From the NCBI RefSeq assembly GCF_009856605.1, contig NZ_CP047242.1, forward strand, positions 5,336,501 through 5,400,500: 64,000 nt of DNA, given 5' to 3'. Shown here piece after piece: positions 8,133 through 18,167 of the stretch. Position 1 is the stretch's first letter. Every line of letters begins with the position of its first letter. Under the pieces are notes generated by a model, which saw only the letters and a list, made by a program, of their open reading frames with translations, did no database searches and had not been told where the DNA came from. This DNA is from Trichormus variabilis 0441. GTDB lineage: Bacteria > Cyanobacteriota > Cyanobacteriia > Cyanobacteriales > Nostocaceae. The position numbers and the translations under genes were made by a program.

Positions 8133-10532
8133 CTATTTGCCTGTTTCACATTTGCGTTTTTCAATTTCGGCTATCGTTAGTAATAGTAGCTGCTCAATCT
8201 GTTCCTTTGTCTCCCTGCTAACATTAGAACTATTTAAACACTCTACTAATAGAGTATTGGCATTATAATATTTTTCCAAAATATCAGTTTGTTCTTGTAT
8301 AAAGCACCAATTATGACCGAAATTACGATGTTTTATCATTAATTTTCTCAAGTTATTTATCCAACTGTCACCGTTTATTTGCCACCAATCATCTATTTTA
8401 TTAATCATCACATTATCAAAGCTATTTTCATTTATCCACCAATCAGGTAATTTATTTATAAGCTGGAGTATTTCATTCTCCATTTGGAAATTTCTGGGGC
8501 AGAGATATTGCAGTTCGTTATCAATTATCTGTTGAAGAATGATATTAATAGGTACTCTAAAAGTTTTAGATTCAACACCTCGATTGCCAGAAGAAAAATG
8601 TAGAGCAAGACGAAGATTACGGTCAACTGCATATTCTGAAATTAACCGCTCATCGTTTGATGGTTCATTTGGTAAAAAGTTAAAATCCAGATCAATCCCA
8701 AGATTGTAAGGCAGTTCAAAATCTTCTTCGTCAAGATTAAGTGCCATACAAAGAGCGCGTAATGCTGCTTGGCTGTAGGAGAATTTGAGTGAACTAGCTT
8801 TTGTACTTAGCCATATTAAATAATCCTGAAATTTCTCATTACCAGCTAGTAAAGTATCAATTTTAATTTTCATTAATTTAAGTAAAGAATCAGGGTCATT
8901 AGTTATTTCGGACGCTGTCAATAAAACTTCTCGCCAATGAGATGTAGTAATTTGATTAGCTAGAAATTGCCAATTACCTTGATTGCAAAACCTCTTTGCA
9001 ACTAAATACTCTTGAAACGTCAGGTGTGAAAACGACCAAACTTTCTGGCTTCGCTCAATCAACAACCCATGCTGAGACTCGATCGTCTTCAAAACTGCTC
9101 GACTATCCCGCAGCCCAACTCCCAAAAACTCTGCTATGTAACCCTCAATTTCTGACTGCTCAAATAAAACATACTGTGGCTGCTCAAACTTTTTCACTGC
9201 CAGATAACTAAGTAACTCCAGCTTGCGTTCTGGTGATAAATCTCGGTAAATCTCATCTCGCTCAATCTCTCGTGACTTGTCCCACTGCTCTAGTAGTATC
9301 TCTAACCCTTCCTCATAAAGCTTGGAACGCTTTGAGTAGAACTTGCCAGTCTGATGAAACACAGCACAAGTCAAACTCAGCAAAATTGGTGTAATCACTA
9401 AATCCCGAATCGCTTGATTCGCCTCCAGAAAAAGCTGATTGAGAAACTCCTGTGATTGTGTTATTCCTGCTGAGTCATCCCCAATAACTGCCTGAAACCA
9501 ATGCTCTGCAAATAATCGCACTTGGGCTTGATTAAAATCTGCTACCTCTACATAATCAAACCGCTCAAACCGCGATTCTTGGCTTTGCGTCCGACAGGTC
9601 ACAATTACCTGCACCTGCGGATAAGAACGAGCAAACTGCTTAATTTGCTTGGTGATGTTTTTACCATCTTCTCCTGTCACTTCATCTAATCCATCTAGCA
9701 ACACCAATGCTTGACCTTGATGGAAAATCAAATGAATTTCTTTGTTTGATAATTGCCAACACTGCTCAAAATAACGCTCCAGCGAATAGGCAAATTTACG
9801 TCCATCTTCTACAAATTCTCGTAATTTAATCAAAGCTGGGATTCGGTGCGCTTGTAAATTGCCAGCGTTGCACTCGGTAACTATTCGTTGCAAATAAGTA
9901 GTTTTCCCTGAACCTGGTTTACCCACCACCATGAGATTCGTATTTTTCTCCAGTACCTCTAGTCCTGAAACCCTTTGTCGCTCTTTACCTAAGCCAATGC
10001 GATCCAAACTGCGATCGCCTGAATACCTCTCTATCCCAGTTGTAAAATCTTGCCACAAGTCATCGAGTTCTGACTTACGGCTACTGCTTAGTTCCTCTAG
10101 AATGTTCACATCTACAAACAAATCACCTAAAGGAACCCAGTGATCTACACCCCATAGCGGCATTGTGCCATGTAATCGCTGAATATCATCATGAATGCGC
10201 GATTGCACTTGTTGCACCAGTTTATCAACAGACTGCTGGTTCTGCTCTTTAAATGGGACAAATTGACCAGTTGCTTTTAGTTCCTCAAGGAGAGACCGAA
10301 TTATTTCTCGAATTATTTCTGCATCCGCACCTTGATAAATGCGATCGCCAATCTGAATATCTCCCCCAGTTATCTGACCAATATTATTGTTGAACTTACC
10401 ATTTTGGGATACTGACTGTAAGATACCATTAACCGTTTTGAGCGATCGCAGCAGTTGGTCAATATCCGCCTCAGTTTGATTACCCTTCAGGATGCGATCA
10501 AGAATTTCACTGAGATGATCTTGATTAGCCAC
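8133..10532 (-). CDS. NACHT-family STAND NTPase with effector-associated N-terminal domain
   Basis: This protein of 799 residues is a signal-transducing ATPase of the kind used in bacterial anti-phage and cell-death responses. Residues 1-35 form a small helical adaptor (LSEILDRILKGNQTEADI). Residues 42-65 carry the linker GKFNNNIGQITGGDIQIGD, which recurs in the nearby FGE-like protein and, in a short form, in the caspase. The NACHT core follows: Walker A VVGKPGSGKTT at 202-212, Walker B ALVLLDGLDEV at 275-285, sensor VIVTCRTQ near 310. The C-terminal 300 residues have no recognisable repeats and are probably a helical sensor. There is no nuclease, protease or TM effector in the chain, so it should work with a separate effector, most likely the caspase encoded divergently at 11020. 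Confidence 0.88.
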   Translation of the reverse strand: MANQDHLSEILDRILKGNQTEADIDQLLRSLKTVNGILQSVSQNGKFNNNIGQITGGDIQIGDRIYQGADAEIIREIIRSLLEELKATGQFVPFKEQNQQSVDKLVQQVQSRIHDDIQRLHGTMPLWGVDHWVPLGDLFVDVNILEELSSSRKSELDDLWQDFTTGIERYSGDRSLDRIGLGKERQRVSGLEVLEKNTNLMVVGKPGSGKTTYLQRIVTECNAGNLQAHRIPALIKLREFVEDGRKFAYSLERYFEQCWQLSNKEIHLIFHQGQALVLLDGLDEVTGEDGKNITKQIKQFARSYPQVQVIVTCRTQSQESRFERFDYVEVADFNQAQVRLFAEHWFQAVIGDDSAGITQSQEFLNQLFLEANQAIRDLVITPILLSLTCAVFHQTGKFYSKRSKLYEEGLEILLEQWDKSREIERDEIYRDLSPERKLELLSYLAVKKFEQPQYVLFEQSEIEGYIAEFLGVGLRDSRAVLKTIESQHGLLIERSQKVWSFSHLTFQEYLVAKRFCNQGNWQFLANQITTSHWREVLLTASEITNDPDSLLKLMKIKIDTLLAGNEKFQDYLIWLSTKASSLKFSYSQAALRALCMALNLDEEDFELPYNLGIDLDFNFLPNEPSNDERLISEYAVDRNLRLALHFSSGNRGVESKTFRVPINIILQQIIDNELQYLCPRNFQMENEILQLINKLPDWWINENSFDNVMINKIDDWWQINGDSWINNLRKLMIKHRNFGHNWCFIQEQTDILEKYYNANTLLVECLNSSNVSRETKEQIEQLLLLTIAEIEKRKCETGK

Positions 10533-10688
10533 ACTATTTCTGATCCTTAGTTACTGAGTTAAAAATATTTTAGGCTTTTTCCACTTTATTGGCTAATTTG
10601 CGCCAAAAGGCAAAAACTAACCCATCAATTGCTAATACAGTGAATTGCTGCTGATGACACTATGAGCTTGATTCATCGGCTTTATGAG

Positions 10689-10967
10689 CTACCTGTGTGA
10701 CTGTGAAATTAGTTTATTAATTGTGCGTGCTGGTAAAACGGAACTATTATTAGCACTCAATAAATCTAAAGTAACTACTTTTAAATTACTTACTTTCTCG
10801 CTAGTCCGCAGCGTAATCGTGCGGGTGATATTTTCTCCTCTGGTTGCATTGATTGTAATTGCTTTAGGGTTAGTTACAACCTCTGCTTCAGCCAAAGCTG
10901 GAGATTCTGCCAAAATAACCAATGATAAAAATATAATTTTTAGAATATCAAAATGCCTAATTTTCAT
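10689..10967 (-). CDS. Small exported protein or truncated fragment
   Basis: This protein of 92 residues has a clear signal peptide: basic start MKIRHF, hydrophobic ILKIIFLSLVILAE, cleavage near PALAEA. The short beta-rich sequence after it (AITINATRGENITRTITL) stops abruptly at SQSHR, which looks like the beginning of a longer secreted protein that has lost its 3' part. The overlapping plus-strand frame (10684-10986) is the shadow. It lies between the NACHT and caspase genes and has no obvious link to them. Confidence 0.4.
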   Translation of the reverse strand: MKIRHFDILKIIFLSLVILAESPALAEAEVVTNPKAITINATRGENITRTITLRTSEKVSNLKVVTLDLLSANNSSVLPARTINKLISQSHR

Positions 10968-11019
10968 ACCTGAAGATAGGTGCTAAATTATAGCCATACT
11001 ACCTAATACATACCCAAAA

Positions 11020-11949
11020 GTGAACGCACTCTTTAGCCAAGGTCATGCCTGTATTGTTGGGGTTGGATGTGATTTACCCAACACCGTAGATGATGCTGTC
11101 GGTCTTGCCAATATCCTCAAAGACCAGGAACGCTGCGCTTATTCATCTGAACAGGTACATTTATTGACTAAAGAACAGGCAAACCGAGAGGGAATCCTTG
11201 CAGCTTTAGACCAATTAGCTCAATCAACTACACCTGATTCTACGGTAATTGTCTATTTTTCTGGACATGGTTATCAGGTCAGTAGTCCCATAGGTGAAGC
11301 GTATTACTTAATGCCTTTTGGCTATGATCAAACCAAACTACATAAAACAGCGATTAGTGGTGCAGAATTTATCACCAAGCTACAGGCGATTTCTGCTAAA
11401 AAGCTGTTAGTCTTACTGGATTGTTGCCATGCTGGTGGCTTAGGAGATACATCAAAGTTAGGGTATGAAGCACAAAAAGCACCCCTTCCGCCAGAGGCTC
11501 AAGCTTTATTTAATCAAGGGAAAGGACGAGTTGCGATCGCTTCCTCCCAAGCTGATGAAAAATCTTTCGCAGGTAAACCCTACAGTGCTTTTACACTGGC
11601 CTTAATTGAAGCTTTAGCAGGTAAAGGAACTTCGCAAAAAGATGGTTATGTGCGGGTTGCAGATTTAGCCATGTATGCGCGTGAAGTCGTACCAAGAAGA
11701 ACAGGCGATCGCCAGCATCCCATTTTAAATTTCGAGCAGGCTGATAACTTTATTCTGGCATACTACGCAGGTGGTGAAACTGAGCCGAAAGGATTACCCT
11801 TTGAAGGTGAACCAGAAATTGAACCTGAACCTGGAGCTTTTAATCAACCAAGTACCAATAATTCGGTGATTCAAGTTGTGACTCAGAAAAATTCAAAATA
11901 CAACATCAATACTGGTATGGGTAATACAGTGATTAACGACAGCAATTAA
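11020..11949 (+). CDS. Caspase-like cysteine peptidase (C14), putative death effector
   Basis: The protein has 309 residues with a GTG start. The peptidase fold covers residues 8-260. The catalytic dyad is His83 in YFSGHGYQ and Cys136 in LLDCCHAGG. Metacaspase/orthocaspase relatives cut proteins after basic or acidic residues and can kill infected cells. The C-terminus (about 286-309) is an Asn-rich tail, SKYNINTGMGNTVINDSN, close to the linker of the neighbouring NACHT and FGE-like proteins; the chain ends where theirs goes on to a helical segment. It is divergent from the NACHT gene and just upstream of the helicase. Inference: the shared tail docks the protease to the sensor. Confidence 0.87.
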   Translation: MNALFSQGHACIVGVGCDLPNTVDDAVGLANILKDQERCAYSSEQVHLLTKEQANREGILAALDQLAQSTTPDSTVIVYFSGHGYQVSSPIGEAYYLMPFGYDQTKLHKTAISGAEFITKLQAISAKKLLVLLDCCHAGGLGDTSKLGYEAQKAPLPPEAQALFNQGKGRVAIASSQADEKSFAGKPYSAFTLALIEALAGKGTSQKDGYVRVADLAMYAREVVPRRTGDRQHPILNFEQADNFILAYYAGGETEPKGLPFEGEPEIEPEPGAFNQPSTNNSVIQVVTQKNSKYNINTGMGNTVINDSN

Positions 11950-12143
11950 TACAACAGTTATTTTCTATACTCTAACTCAAATTATTTGTTTATAAAAAAT
12001 AAAAATGATTTTTAGAGATATGTAATTATCTCGTGACAATGTAATTAAAACAAAAGTGATACAGTTAGATTTACATAGACAATTAAGCAAGATTCCTTAG
12101 TTATCTAGTACGTCTATCTGTTTGCAACTACCTGGAGGAAGTT

Positions 12144-15100
12144 TTGAATAGAGCCAGCAAAGTAGAAGCCATTCTCAACGCATGGTTAGAATTCATGGCT
12201 TTAGTGGATTTGAATAATGCCAAAATTCCAGGTAATGAAGCTGTGTTGAGTGGTGTAGAGCTAGACGGTAATTTGGTAAAAATTAATCAAAGTAATTTTG
12301 CTGAAATTAAACGGCAAGTTAGCGAAGAAACTGGTCAAGAAGACAGTATTTGGGTTTTATCTTTTCCTCAACTTTCAACTGTCAACCAGGGGAAATCTGA
12401 GTATTATCCTTTGTTTAGCTTAGATGTGACATCCATCCTCAAAGGAGAGTATCAAGAGGATGGATGGAATCTTGACAATTTGGAATTAGTAGAAGCTGGC
12501 GAAAACTTAGCAACATTTCTGAAACTTGATGATGAACAGAGAGAGCAGTTAAATAGCCAAGATGGGTTCGCACAGTTTCTCAAAAGTACCTTTGGAATTG
12601 AATTTGACACCTATGAAAGCTGGATGAATCAACTACAATTGCATCCATATAATTATAATATTAAGCGCAAGCCTTATTTGTTCAAGTTCACAGGTAGTAA
12701 CTTTCATATAAATCTCAAACCTGATTTAAAAAATATTAAGTCCAGTGCAAAAAATTGCTTGAAATCTAAGCATCCAGCCTATGAGTATTTATTTGGCAAG
12801 CCTCAACTTCCAGCCCACAAGGTAACATATACAGGAGCTTTCCCAACCCATCCACCAACTGACTCTCAACTGCAAGCACTAAAACACTCTCAAACTGAAC
12901 CCATAACAGCAGTTCAAGGGCCTCCAGGTTCTGGTAAAACTACACTGATTCTTCATGTCATAGCCCAGCAAGTTGTTAAGCGTGCGCTCACATTACTCGA
13001 AACCAAGGAAGACATCAATAACTTAACAGTTGTTAGCAGCACAGTAAATAAAGCCGTTGAAAATGTTATTGAAAAACTAGATGAATACTTGAAAGAAAAG
13101 CCTTTAGAGGATAAGTTTTTTTATCTAAAAGGAGGAAGTAAGATTAATATTAAAGCAGAGGGAGGCGCTAAAGATGCTATCCAACTTGCTATTACTGAAT
13201 TACTGGATAAACAAAGCTTTGACGAAAATATATATAATTCCCTGGCAGAAGAAACTAAAACAATAGTAGCCAATTTAAAAACTCAAGAAAATAACTATTT
13301 AAACTTACGTCGTCAACGTGATGCAGATGAAATACAGCAACCTCAGCTACAAAGAAAAATTCAACAGATTGAATTAGAAATAGAGAGTTTAAAAATAACC
13401 CAAGTTCAGTCTGAGAGAAAAGTTCAGGAACTAGACCTTTATGAAAAGCTGCCAATAGATGTCTACAAAAAAATTCAGATTATTTTCGATAATGCGAAAT
13501 CAAATCTGCCAGAAAGTAATTTACCTTGGTGGAGAAAAATTATACTTTTGCTAACTCGTGGCACAGAAAAGCAGATTCTAAAGAAAACAGCGTCTAAATG
13601 CGAAGAGTACATTTTAAAAACTGTTGACACTCCTTTTCCTGTTAAAAACCCCAAGACTCGCAGTATTCTGCTTGAACAATTGAGTTTTATTAATACAAGA
13701 ATTGAACGAGCAGAAGAGTTACAAAGAGTAAAAAATAAACTAATTGAAGTTTCTGAAAATATTTATATACTCAATAATAAGCTTAATTCGATAACTTCAG
13801 AATTAGCATCACTAGAAATTCGGTTAGAGATTAAATTAAAAAACTTTTATGATTACTTTCATGTTGATTATCATGAAGAAAATAAAAGACTATTTGAATT
13901 ATCGCGGCAATTACTCAAGCAAGAAGCACTACGCAATAAAGAAGATGTAAAAAAATCTTTAACTGCATATTCAAATTTCATCACAGGTACTGAGAGAACC
14001 CGTAGATATTTTTCCCAAAATTCAGAAAAATTAGAAGAGAATCTAAAAGCTATAAGTTTAATATTTCCAGTTATTACCAGCACATTGCTTTCAGTAAAAA
14101 ATATGCTGCCGTGCGTTACTAACTGCGTTGATAGAATTATTGTAGATGAAGCGGGAATGATACCACAGCATCAGACATTTCCTTTGTTGTTTAGGTGTCG
14201 CAACGCCATTATTGTGGGAGATCCACTTCAGATTGAACCGATTATTAATTTAACTAATCAAAGACGCAAGCAGTACCATGACTCAGCCTTTATTGAAAGA
14301 GGGCTATCTGAACTTGATTATCATCTTTACAGCCCTGAAGAAACAGAACTAGCTACTACCTATCATCGAGCGGCGGGTGTAAGTGGAGAAGACGGCGATA
14401 CAGGTCAAGGAATTAAGCTAGTTGAGCATTACCGTTGTCAGCCTAGTATTATTCAATTTTGCGATCGCATCGTAGGATATGGGTTACAAGTAAAGACAAA
14501 ACCTGTATCATCTCTATTAACAACAAACCTAGTTGCGTACCACGTCGAGGGAAGTATTGATAAGGATAATGTCAATACAGAAGAGGAGGCTGTAGTCAGC
14601 GAAGTCATCAAGCATTTGATTAGTCAAGGTTACTCACCAGAAGATATTGGTGTTATTTCTCCATTTAGCATTCATGCTCAAGCTTTGAGGCGTAATTTAC
14701 CAAAACAAAAAGAACTGTCTGGGTTACAAAAAGAAGCAATTGGGACGATTCATCAATTTCAAGGTTCACAGAAGCGAGTAATAATTTTATCTACAAAAGT
14801 ATGCAGACCACAAGATAATCGTAGCTGTGATTGGCTCAACTCTAAACCCAATCTGCTCAATGTTGCCGTATCTAGAGCAGAAGAACTGTTTATTTTAGTT
14901 GGTAATCTTTATAGGTTAGAAAAAGCTCAAGGTTACACCCGTAAACTTGTAGAACATATTCGAGAGCATGGCGAAATTTTTGAGTACAAATCCAAAGATG
15001 ACTTTCCTGAACAGAGGACAGGAGCTACCCTTGTTCTTGATTGTGACCATTTAGATATTTTAAAAACAGCTATTGATGAAGCTGACGAAGAAATTACGAT

Positions 15101-15542
15101 TGTTACACCTTGGATTCGTGGTTTACATAATAACTCAGAACCAGAGAGGTTTGCTAGAGAGATAGTATCAGCTTTACAAAGAGGGGTAAAGATAGCAGTA
15201 ATTTATGGTTATATGGGTGCTGATGGCATTGATAATAATGACATTAAAGCAGAAAATCATTTGAGAAAATTAGTTCCTCAATATCCAGGTTTAACACTAC
15301 ATTCTTTAGGGAAAGAACAATACAAACGAAGTAAAGGTACGAATCAGAGAATTTTAATTTGTGACTCTAAATTTGCTGTCGTTGGTAGTTGGAATTGGCT
15401 TTCTCACCTCTACAGAGATTACTGCATTAAGAATCGTGGCAATACAAAAGCTCAGATTAGGCAAGAAACTAGCATAAAAATTTTAGAATCAACTTTAATC
15501 TCCGAAATCAAAAACCAAGTGAAAAAATATTTAAAGTTTTAG
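12144..15542 (+). CDS. SF1 (Upf1/Dna2-like) helicase with C-terminal PLD-like domain
   Basis: The protein has 1132 residues from TTG behind a GGAGG site. The helicase core is split by a long coiled-coil-like insertion: Walker A QGPPGSGKTT near 257-266, insertion about 370-610, Walker B RIIVDEAGMIPQ near 665, GDPLQIEP, VEHYRCQPSII near 760, IHQFQGSQKRVII near 868 and NVAVSRAEE near 910. Residues about 965-1095 form a phospholipase-D-like domain ending in RILICDSKFAVVGSWNWLSH. Relatives of this domain have HxK where this one has NQR, so the catalytic His appears lost while D and GSxNW remain. Such helicase-PLD fusions occur in defence loci. The gene follows the caspase and overlaps the FGE-like gene's end by four bases (convergent stops). 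Confidence 0.85.
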   Translation: MNRASKVEAILNAWLEFMALVDLNNAKIPGNEAVLSGVELDGNLVKINQSNFAEIKRQVSEETGQEDSIWVLSFPQLSTVNQGKSEYYPLFSLDVTSILKGEYQEDGWNLDNLELVEAGENLATFLKLDDEQREQLNSQDGFAQFLKSTFGIEFDTYESWMNQLQLHPYNYNIKRKPYLFKFTGSNFHINLKPDLKNIKSSAKNCLKSKHPAYEYLFGKPQLPAHKVTYTGAFPTHPPTDSQLQALKHSQTEPITAVQGPPGSGKTTLILHVIAQQVVKRALTLLETKEDINNLTVVSSTVNKAVENVIEKLDEYLKEKPLEDKFFYLKGGSKINIKAEGGAKDAIQLAITELLDKQSFDENIYNSLAEETKTIVANLKTQENNYLNLRRQRDADEIQQPQLQRKIQQIELEIESLKITQVQSERKVQELDLYEKLPIDVYKKIQIIFDNAKSNLPESNLPWWRKIILLLTRGTEKQILKKTASKCEEYILKTVDTPFPVKNPKTRSILLEQLSFINTRIERAEELQRVKNKLIEVSENIYILNNKLNSITSELASLEIRLEIKLKNFYDYFHVDYHEENKRLFELSRQLLKQEALRNKEDVKKSLTAYSNFITGTERTRRYFSQNSEKLEENLKAISLIFPVITSTLLSVKNMLPCVTNCVDRIIVDEAGMIPQHQTFPLLFRCRNAIIVGDPLQIEPIINLTNQRRKQYHDSAFIERGLSELDYHLYSPEETELATTYHRAAGVSGEDGDTGQGIKLVEHYRCQPSIIQFCDRIVGYGLQVKTKPVSSLLTTNLVAYHVEGSIDKDNVNTEEEAVVSEVIKHLISQGYSPEDIGVISPFSIHAQALRRNLPKQKELSGLQKEAIGTIHQFQGSQKRVIILSTKVCRPQDNRSCDWLNSKPNLLNVAVSRAEELFILVGNLYRLEKAQGYTRKLVEHIREHGEIFEYKSKDDFPEQRTGATLVLDCDHLDILKTAIDEADEEITIVTPWIRGLHNNSEPERFAREIVSALQRGVKIAVIYGYMGADGIDNNDIKAENHLRKLVPQYPGLTLHSLGKEQYKRSKGTNQRILICDSKFAVVGSWNWLSHLYRDYCIKNRGNTKAQIRQETSIKILESTLISEIKNQVKKYLKF

Positions 15543-16789
15543 GCATTGTCAAGACAACACACTACTCTAAAACCAAATGATTCATTGCGTGTACTGGGAT
15601 TTTCAAAATAGCGAGATGCAGAACGACAATAACTAAAATCATAATCCCAAGCACCACCCCGAAGCATTCTATATTCTGGATTCCCATCTATTATCCATAC
15701 ACTACCATCTGATGGTGCGTCTTGATAGTCTTCATGTTGATAGTCAGCGCACCATTCCCAAACATTACCGTGCATATCATATAATCCAAAGCTATTAGCA
15801 GGAAAAATTCCGACTTCACTTGTTTGACTCACACGAAAATGTGTTTGTTGTTCCTCACCATAATTCGCTAAATCTCTCGTAATTATTGCACCACAATAAA
15901 ATGAAGATGTTGTGTTAGCACGACAAGCATATTCCCATTCTGCTTCACTAGGTAAACGATAGACTCGTCCTGTTTTCTGTGAGAGTCTAGCACAAAATTC
16001 TTGTGCTTCATACCAAGAAATACACTCTACAGGTAAGTTATCTCCTTTAAAATATGATGGCTCAGATTCAAGTTCGTATTTGATTTTTGGAAAATTCGCA
16101 ACCTCTTGCCACTGTGCTTGAGTAATAGGATATTTACCCAGAAAGAATGGTTTAAGAGTAACTAAATGTTGAGGTCGTTCATCTTCAATTGTACCAGATT
16201 CGTCTTTAGATGCGCCCATTGTAAATGAGCCACCAGGTATAGAAACCATTTCTAGTTCAACACCATTGTTTAAATATTCTACAAAGTATTCTGCTTGTTT
16301 AATAGAACGTCTAGTAATGTTTCCCTGCTTACCTACTGTTATCGTTTCAAAATCGAAGGTTGAAATAGCTGGCAGTTCTGATGTAGGTAAATATTGAGAT
16401 ATTTCTGAATTTGTGCGTTCTCGCCTTTCAGTTATCTCATAATCAACTGCTGGTAAATTTTTAGCTGATATACCAATACTTGTGTTACTAAAAAACTCTT
16501 GTAATACTTCTCGCAAAACTTCCTTAATTTCTTCTGAACTTATGCCGTCGTGGATATCGAATTGATTACCTTTGGCTTGTCCAATGTTGGAATTATATTT
16601 TCCTAATTGAAAGACAATTTGATAGACTTGCTGCCTATCTGCATTTAATATTGATGTGAATTTTTGTATGTCATCTGCTTCTACTCCAAGATTCGTTAGT
16701 GTACTAATGACATTTGATATATCAGTTTGTACTGCTTCACCTTTAGCAATACGTTTAATAATGGCAATCAATTCACTGAAGTTAGACAA
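15539..16789 (-). CDS. FGE-sulfatase-fold protein with effector-associated N-terminus
   Basis: The protein has 416 residues. Residues 1-60 are a helical adaptor like that of the NACHT protein (LIAIIKRIAKGEAVQTDI), followed by GKYNSNIGQAKGNQFDIHD (63-81) and a helix EEIKEVLREVLQEFF. Residues 178-414 are a complete formylglycine-generating-enzyme/SUMF1 fold: SIPGGSFTMGA, FFLGKYPITQAQW, VECISWYEAQEFCARLS, YRLPSEAEWEYACRA, MHGNVWEWCADY, MLRGGAWDY, ESFGFRVV. In conflict systems this fold is usually a ligand-sensing or scaffold module rather than a sulfatase activator; no sulfatase is nearby. The adaptor shared with the NACHT protein 5 kb away is the strongest link. The role is inferred. Confidence 0.87.
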   Translation of the reverse strand: MSNFSELIAIIKRIAKGEAVQTDISNVISTLTNLGVEADDIQKFTSILNADRQQVYQIVFQLGKYNSNIGQAKGNQFDIHDGISSEEIKEVLREVLQEFFSNTSIGISAKNLPAVDYEITERRERTNSEISQYLPTSELPAISTFDFETITVGKQGNITRRSIKQAEYFVEYLNNGVELEMVSIPGGSFTMGASKDESGTIEDERPQHLVTLKPFFLGKYPITQAQWQEVANFPKIKYELESEPSYFKGDNLPVECISWYEAQEFCARLSQKTGRVYRLPSEAEWEYACRANTTSSFYCGAIITRDLANYGEEQQTHFRVSQTSEVGIFPANSFGLYDMHGNVWEWCADYQHEDYQDAPSDGSVWIIDGNPEYRMLRGGAWDYDFSYCRSASRYFENPSTRNESFGFRVVCCLDNA

Positions 16790-17016
16790 CTGAAAACTCC
16801 ATAACTTGGTTGAACTTATATAGTAAGTAAGATATTTTTATAAATTTAAAATCAGTCTATTTATTTTTAATAAAAAAATTAAGTTAGATTTTGCTGATGT
16901 ATATCTGTGTTGATCGAAAGATTGCTTTAAACAAGAAAATTAAAATGCGATCGCCGTGTTTGATTTTACATCTACTCTATTATCATTAGTATTGGGGTAT
17001 TATTACTATTTCCAAA

Positions 17017-17736
17017 ATGAACACTGTTGACCAGAAGCTCGATTTACGCAACATACCCAGCTACTCAATTTCTGAGTCAGCACGCTATTTGCTGATTCCA
17101 GTAGGTACGTTGCGCTCCTGGCTTCATGGTCGTTTTTACCCTACTGGAGAAGGTAAACGATTCTTTAAACCACTGATTGAGCTTCCCAGCCCAGAGATAC
17201 CACAACTTTCATTCACTAATCTGGTAGAAGCTCATGTACTGCGGGTTATTCGTAAGAATCATCAAATTCGCTTAGATAGAGTACGTACAGCTTTAGACTA
17301 TATTGACCATCAATTTCAAGTGCCGCATCCTTTGGCTAGGATTGAATTTCAGACAGATGGGGTGGATTTATTCGTTGATTCAGTGGGAAAGCTGATTAAT
17401 GCTTCAATGGCGGTTCAATTGGCAATGCGGGAAGCACTAAAAAACTTGCTCAGGCGAATTGAACTGGATGAAACTGGATCAGCAATTAAACTTTTCCCCT
17501 TAACACGACTAACTGAAAACTTGACAGAAAAAGAATCTCCTAAAACCTTAGTGATTGACCCTAGAATTTCATTTGGCCGTCCAGTATTAATTGGAACGGG
17601 TATTCCAACAGCTATTTTGGCAGAGCGATATAAAGCCGGTGAATCCATAGATGATTTAGCTGACGATTATGGTTGCGATCGCCTCCAAGTTGAAGAAGCG
17701 ATTCGATGTGAATTATCTCTATCTCAAGCAGCGTGA
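17017..17736 (+). CDS. DUF433-family antitoxin
   Basis: This protein of 239 residues has an N-terminal MerR-like HTH (ISESARYLLIPVGTLRSWL, residues 18-36), a helical middle, and a C-terminal DUF433 domain (VIDPRISFGRPVLIGTGIPT, then DDLADDYGCDRLQVEEAI). DUF433 proteins pair with PIN-like toxins in cyanobacteria. The 3' end overlaps the next start by four bases (GTGA), showing translational coupling to the toxin. ATG start. Confidence 0.88.
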   Translation: MNTVDQKLDLRNIPSYSISESARYLLIPVGTLRSWLHGRFYPTGEGKRFFKPLIELPSPEIPQLSFTNLVEAHVLRVIRKNHQIRLDRVRTALDYIDHQFQVPHPLARIEFQTDGVDLFVDSVGKLINASMAVQLAMREALKNLLRRIELDETGSAIKLFPLTRLTENLTEKESPKTLVIDPRISFGRPVLIGTGIPTAILAERYKAGESIDDLADDYGCDRLQVEEAIRCELSLSQAA

Positions 17737-18167
17737 ATAAAGTAGAACAGCCAACTTTCTTTATTGACAGAGCGTTAGGCAAAAAATATGTTGCGGATGC
17801 TTTGCGTAGTATGGGTGCAAATGTGGAAGTTCATGCAGACCATTTTTTGTCTGATGCACCGGACACAGAATGGTTGCCAGAAGTGAGTCGCAGAGGTTGG
17901 TTGATTCTTACAAAAGATGATGAAATTGGGCGTAATTTTCTGGAGCAAATGGCGATCGCCAGTTCCAATGCCAAAGTGTTTGTACTATCTCTGCGAAATT
18001 TAACCGGAGAGGAAATGGCAGACATCTTCGTACAGGCTGTTGAGCGAATGGAGAAGTTTGCCCAAAGTAATCAAGCACCATTCATTGCCAAAATCTACAA
18101 ATATGGCAAAGTCAGAGTTTGGAAAAATCACACCCAACTACTGAAGATTCTGAAAAATCTTAATTGA
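17733..18167 (+). CDS. PIN-like toxin paired with the DUF433 antitoxin
   Basis: The protein has 144 residues with a GTG start inside the antitoxin stop. PIN-like signs are an early Asp in FFIDRALGKKYVADALR, the acidic DAPDTEWLPEV, and LILTKDDEIGRNF where a later acidic pair sits. Such proteins act as endoribonucleases. The C-terminal 40 residues are basic. The assignment rests on the fold pattern and the tight coupling to DUF433, a common pair. Confidence 0.82.
   Translation: MNKVEQPTFFIDRALGKKYVADALRSMGANVEVHADHFLSDAPDTEWLPEVSRRGWLILTKDDEIGRNFLEQMAIASSNAKVFVLSLRNLTGEEMADIFVQAVERMEKFAQSNQAPFIAKIYKYGKVRVWKNHTQLLKILKNLN

Noticed and set aside
10684..10986. Plus-strand frame of 100 codons
   Set aside because: The opposite strand has a signal peptide and a better start; the plus frame is its shadow.
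15539..16789. True formylglycine-generating enzyme for a sulfatase
   Set aside because: No sulfatase nearby, and the adaptor shared with the NACHT protein points to a conflict-system role.
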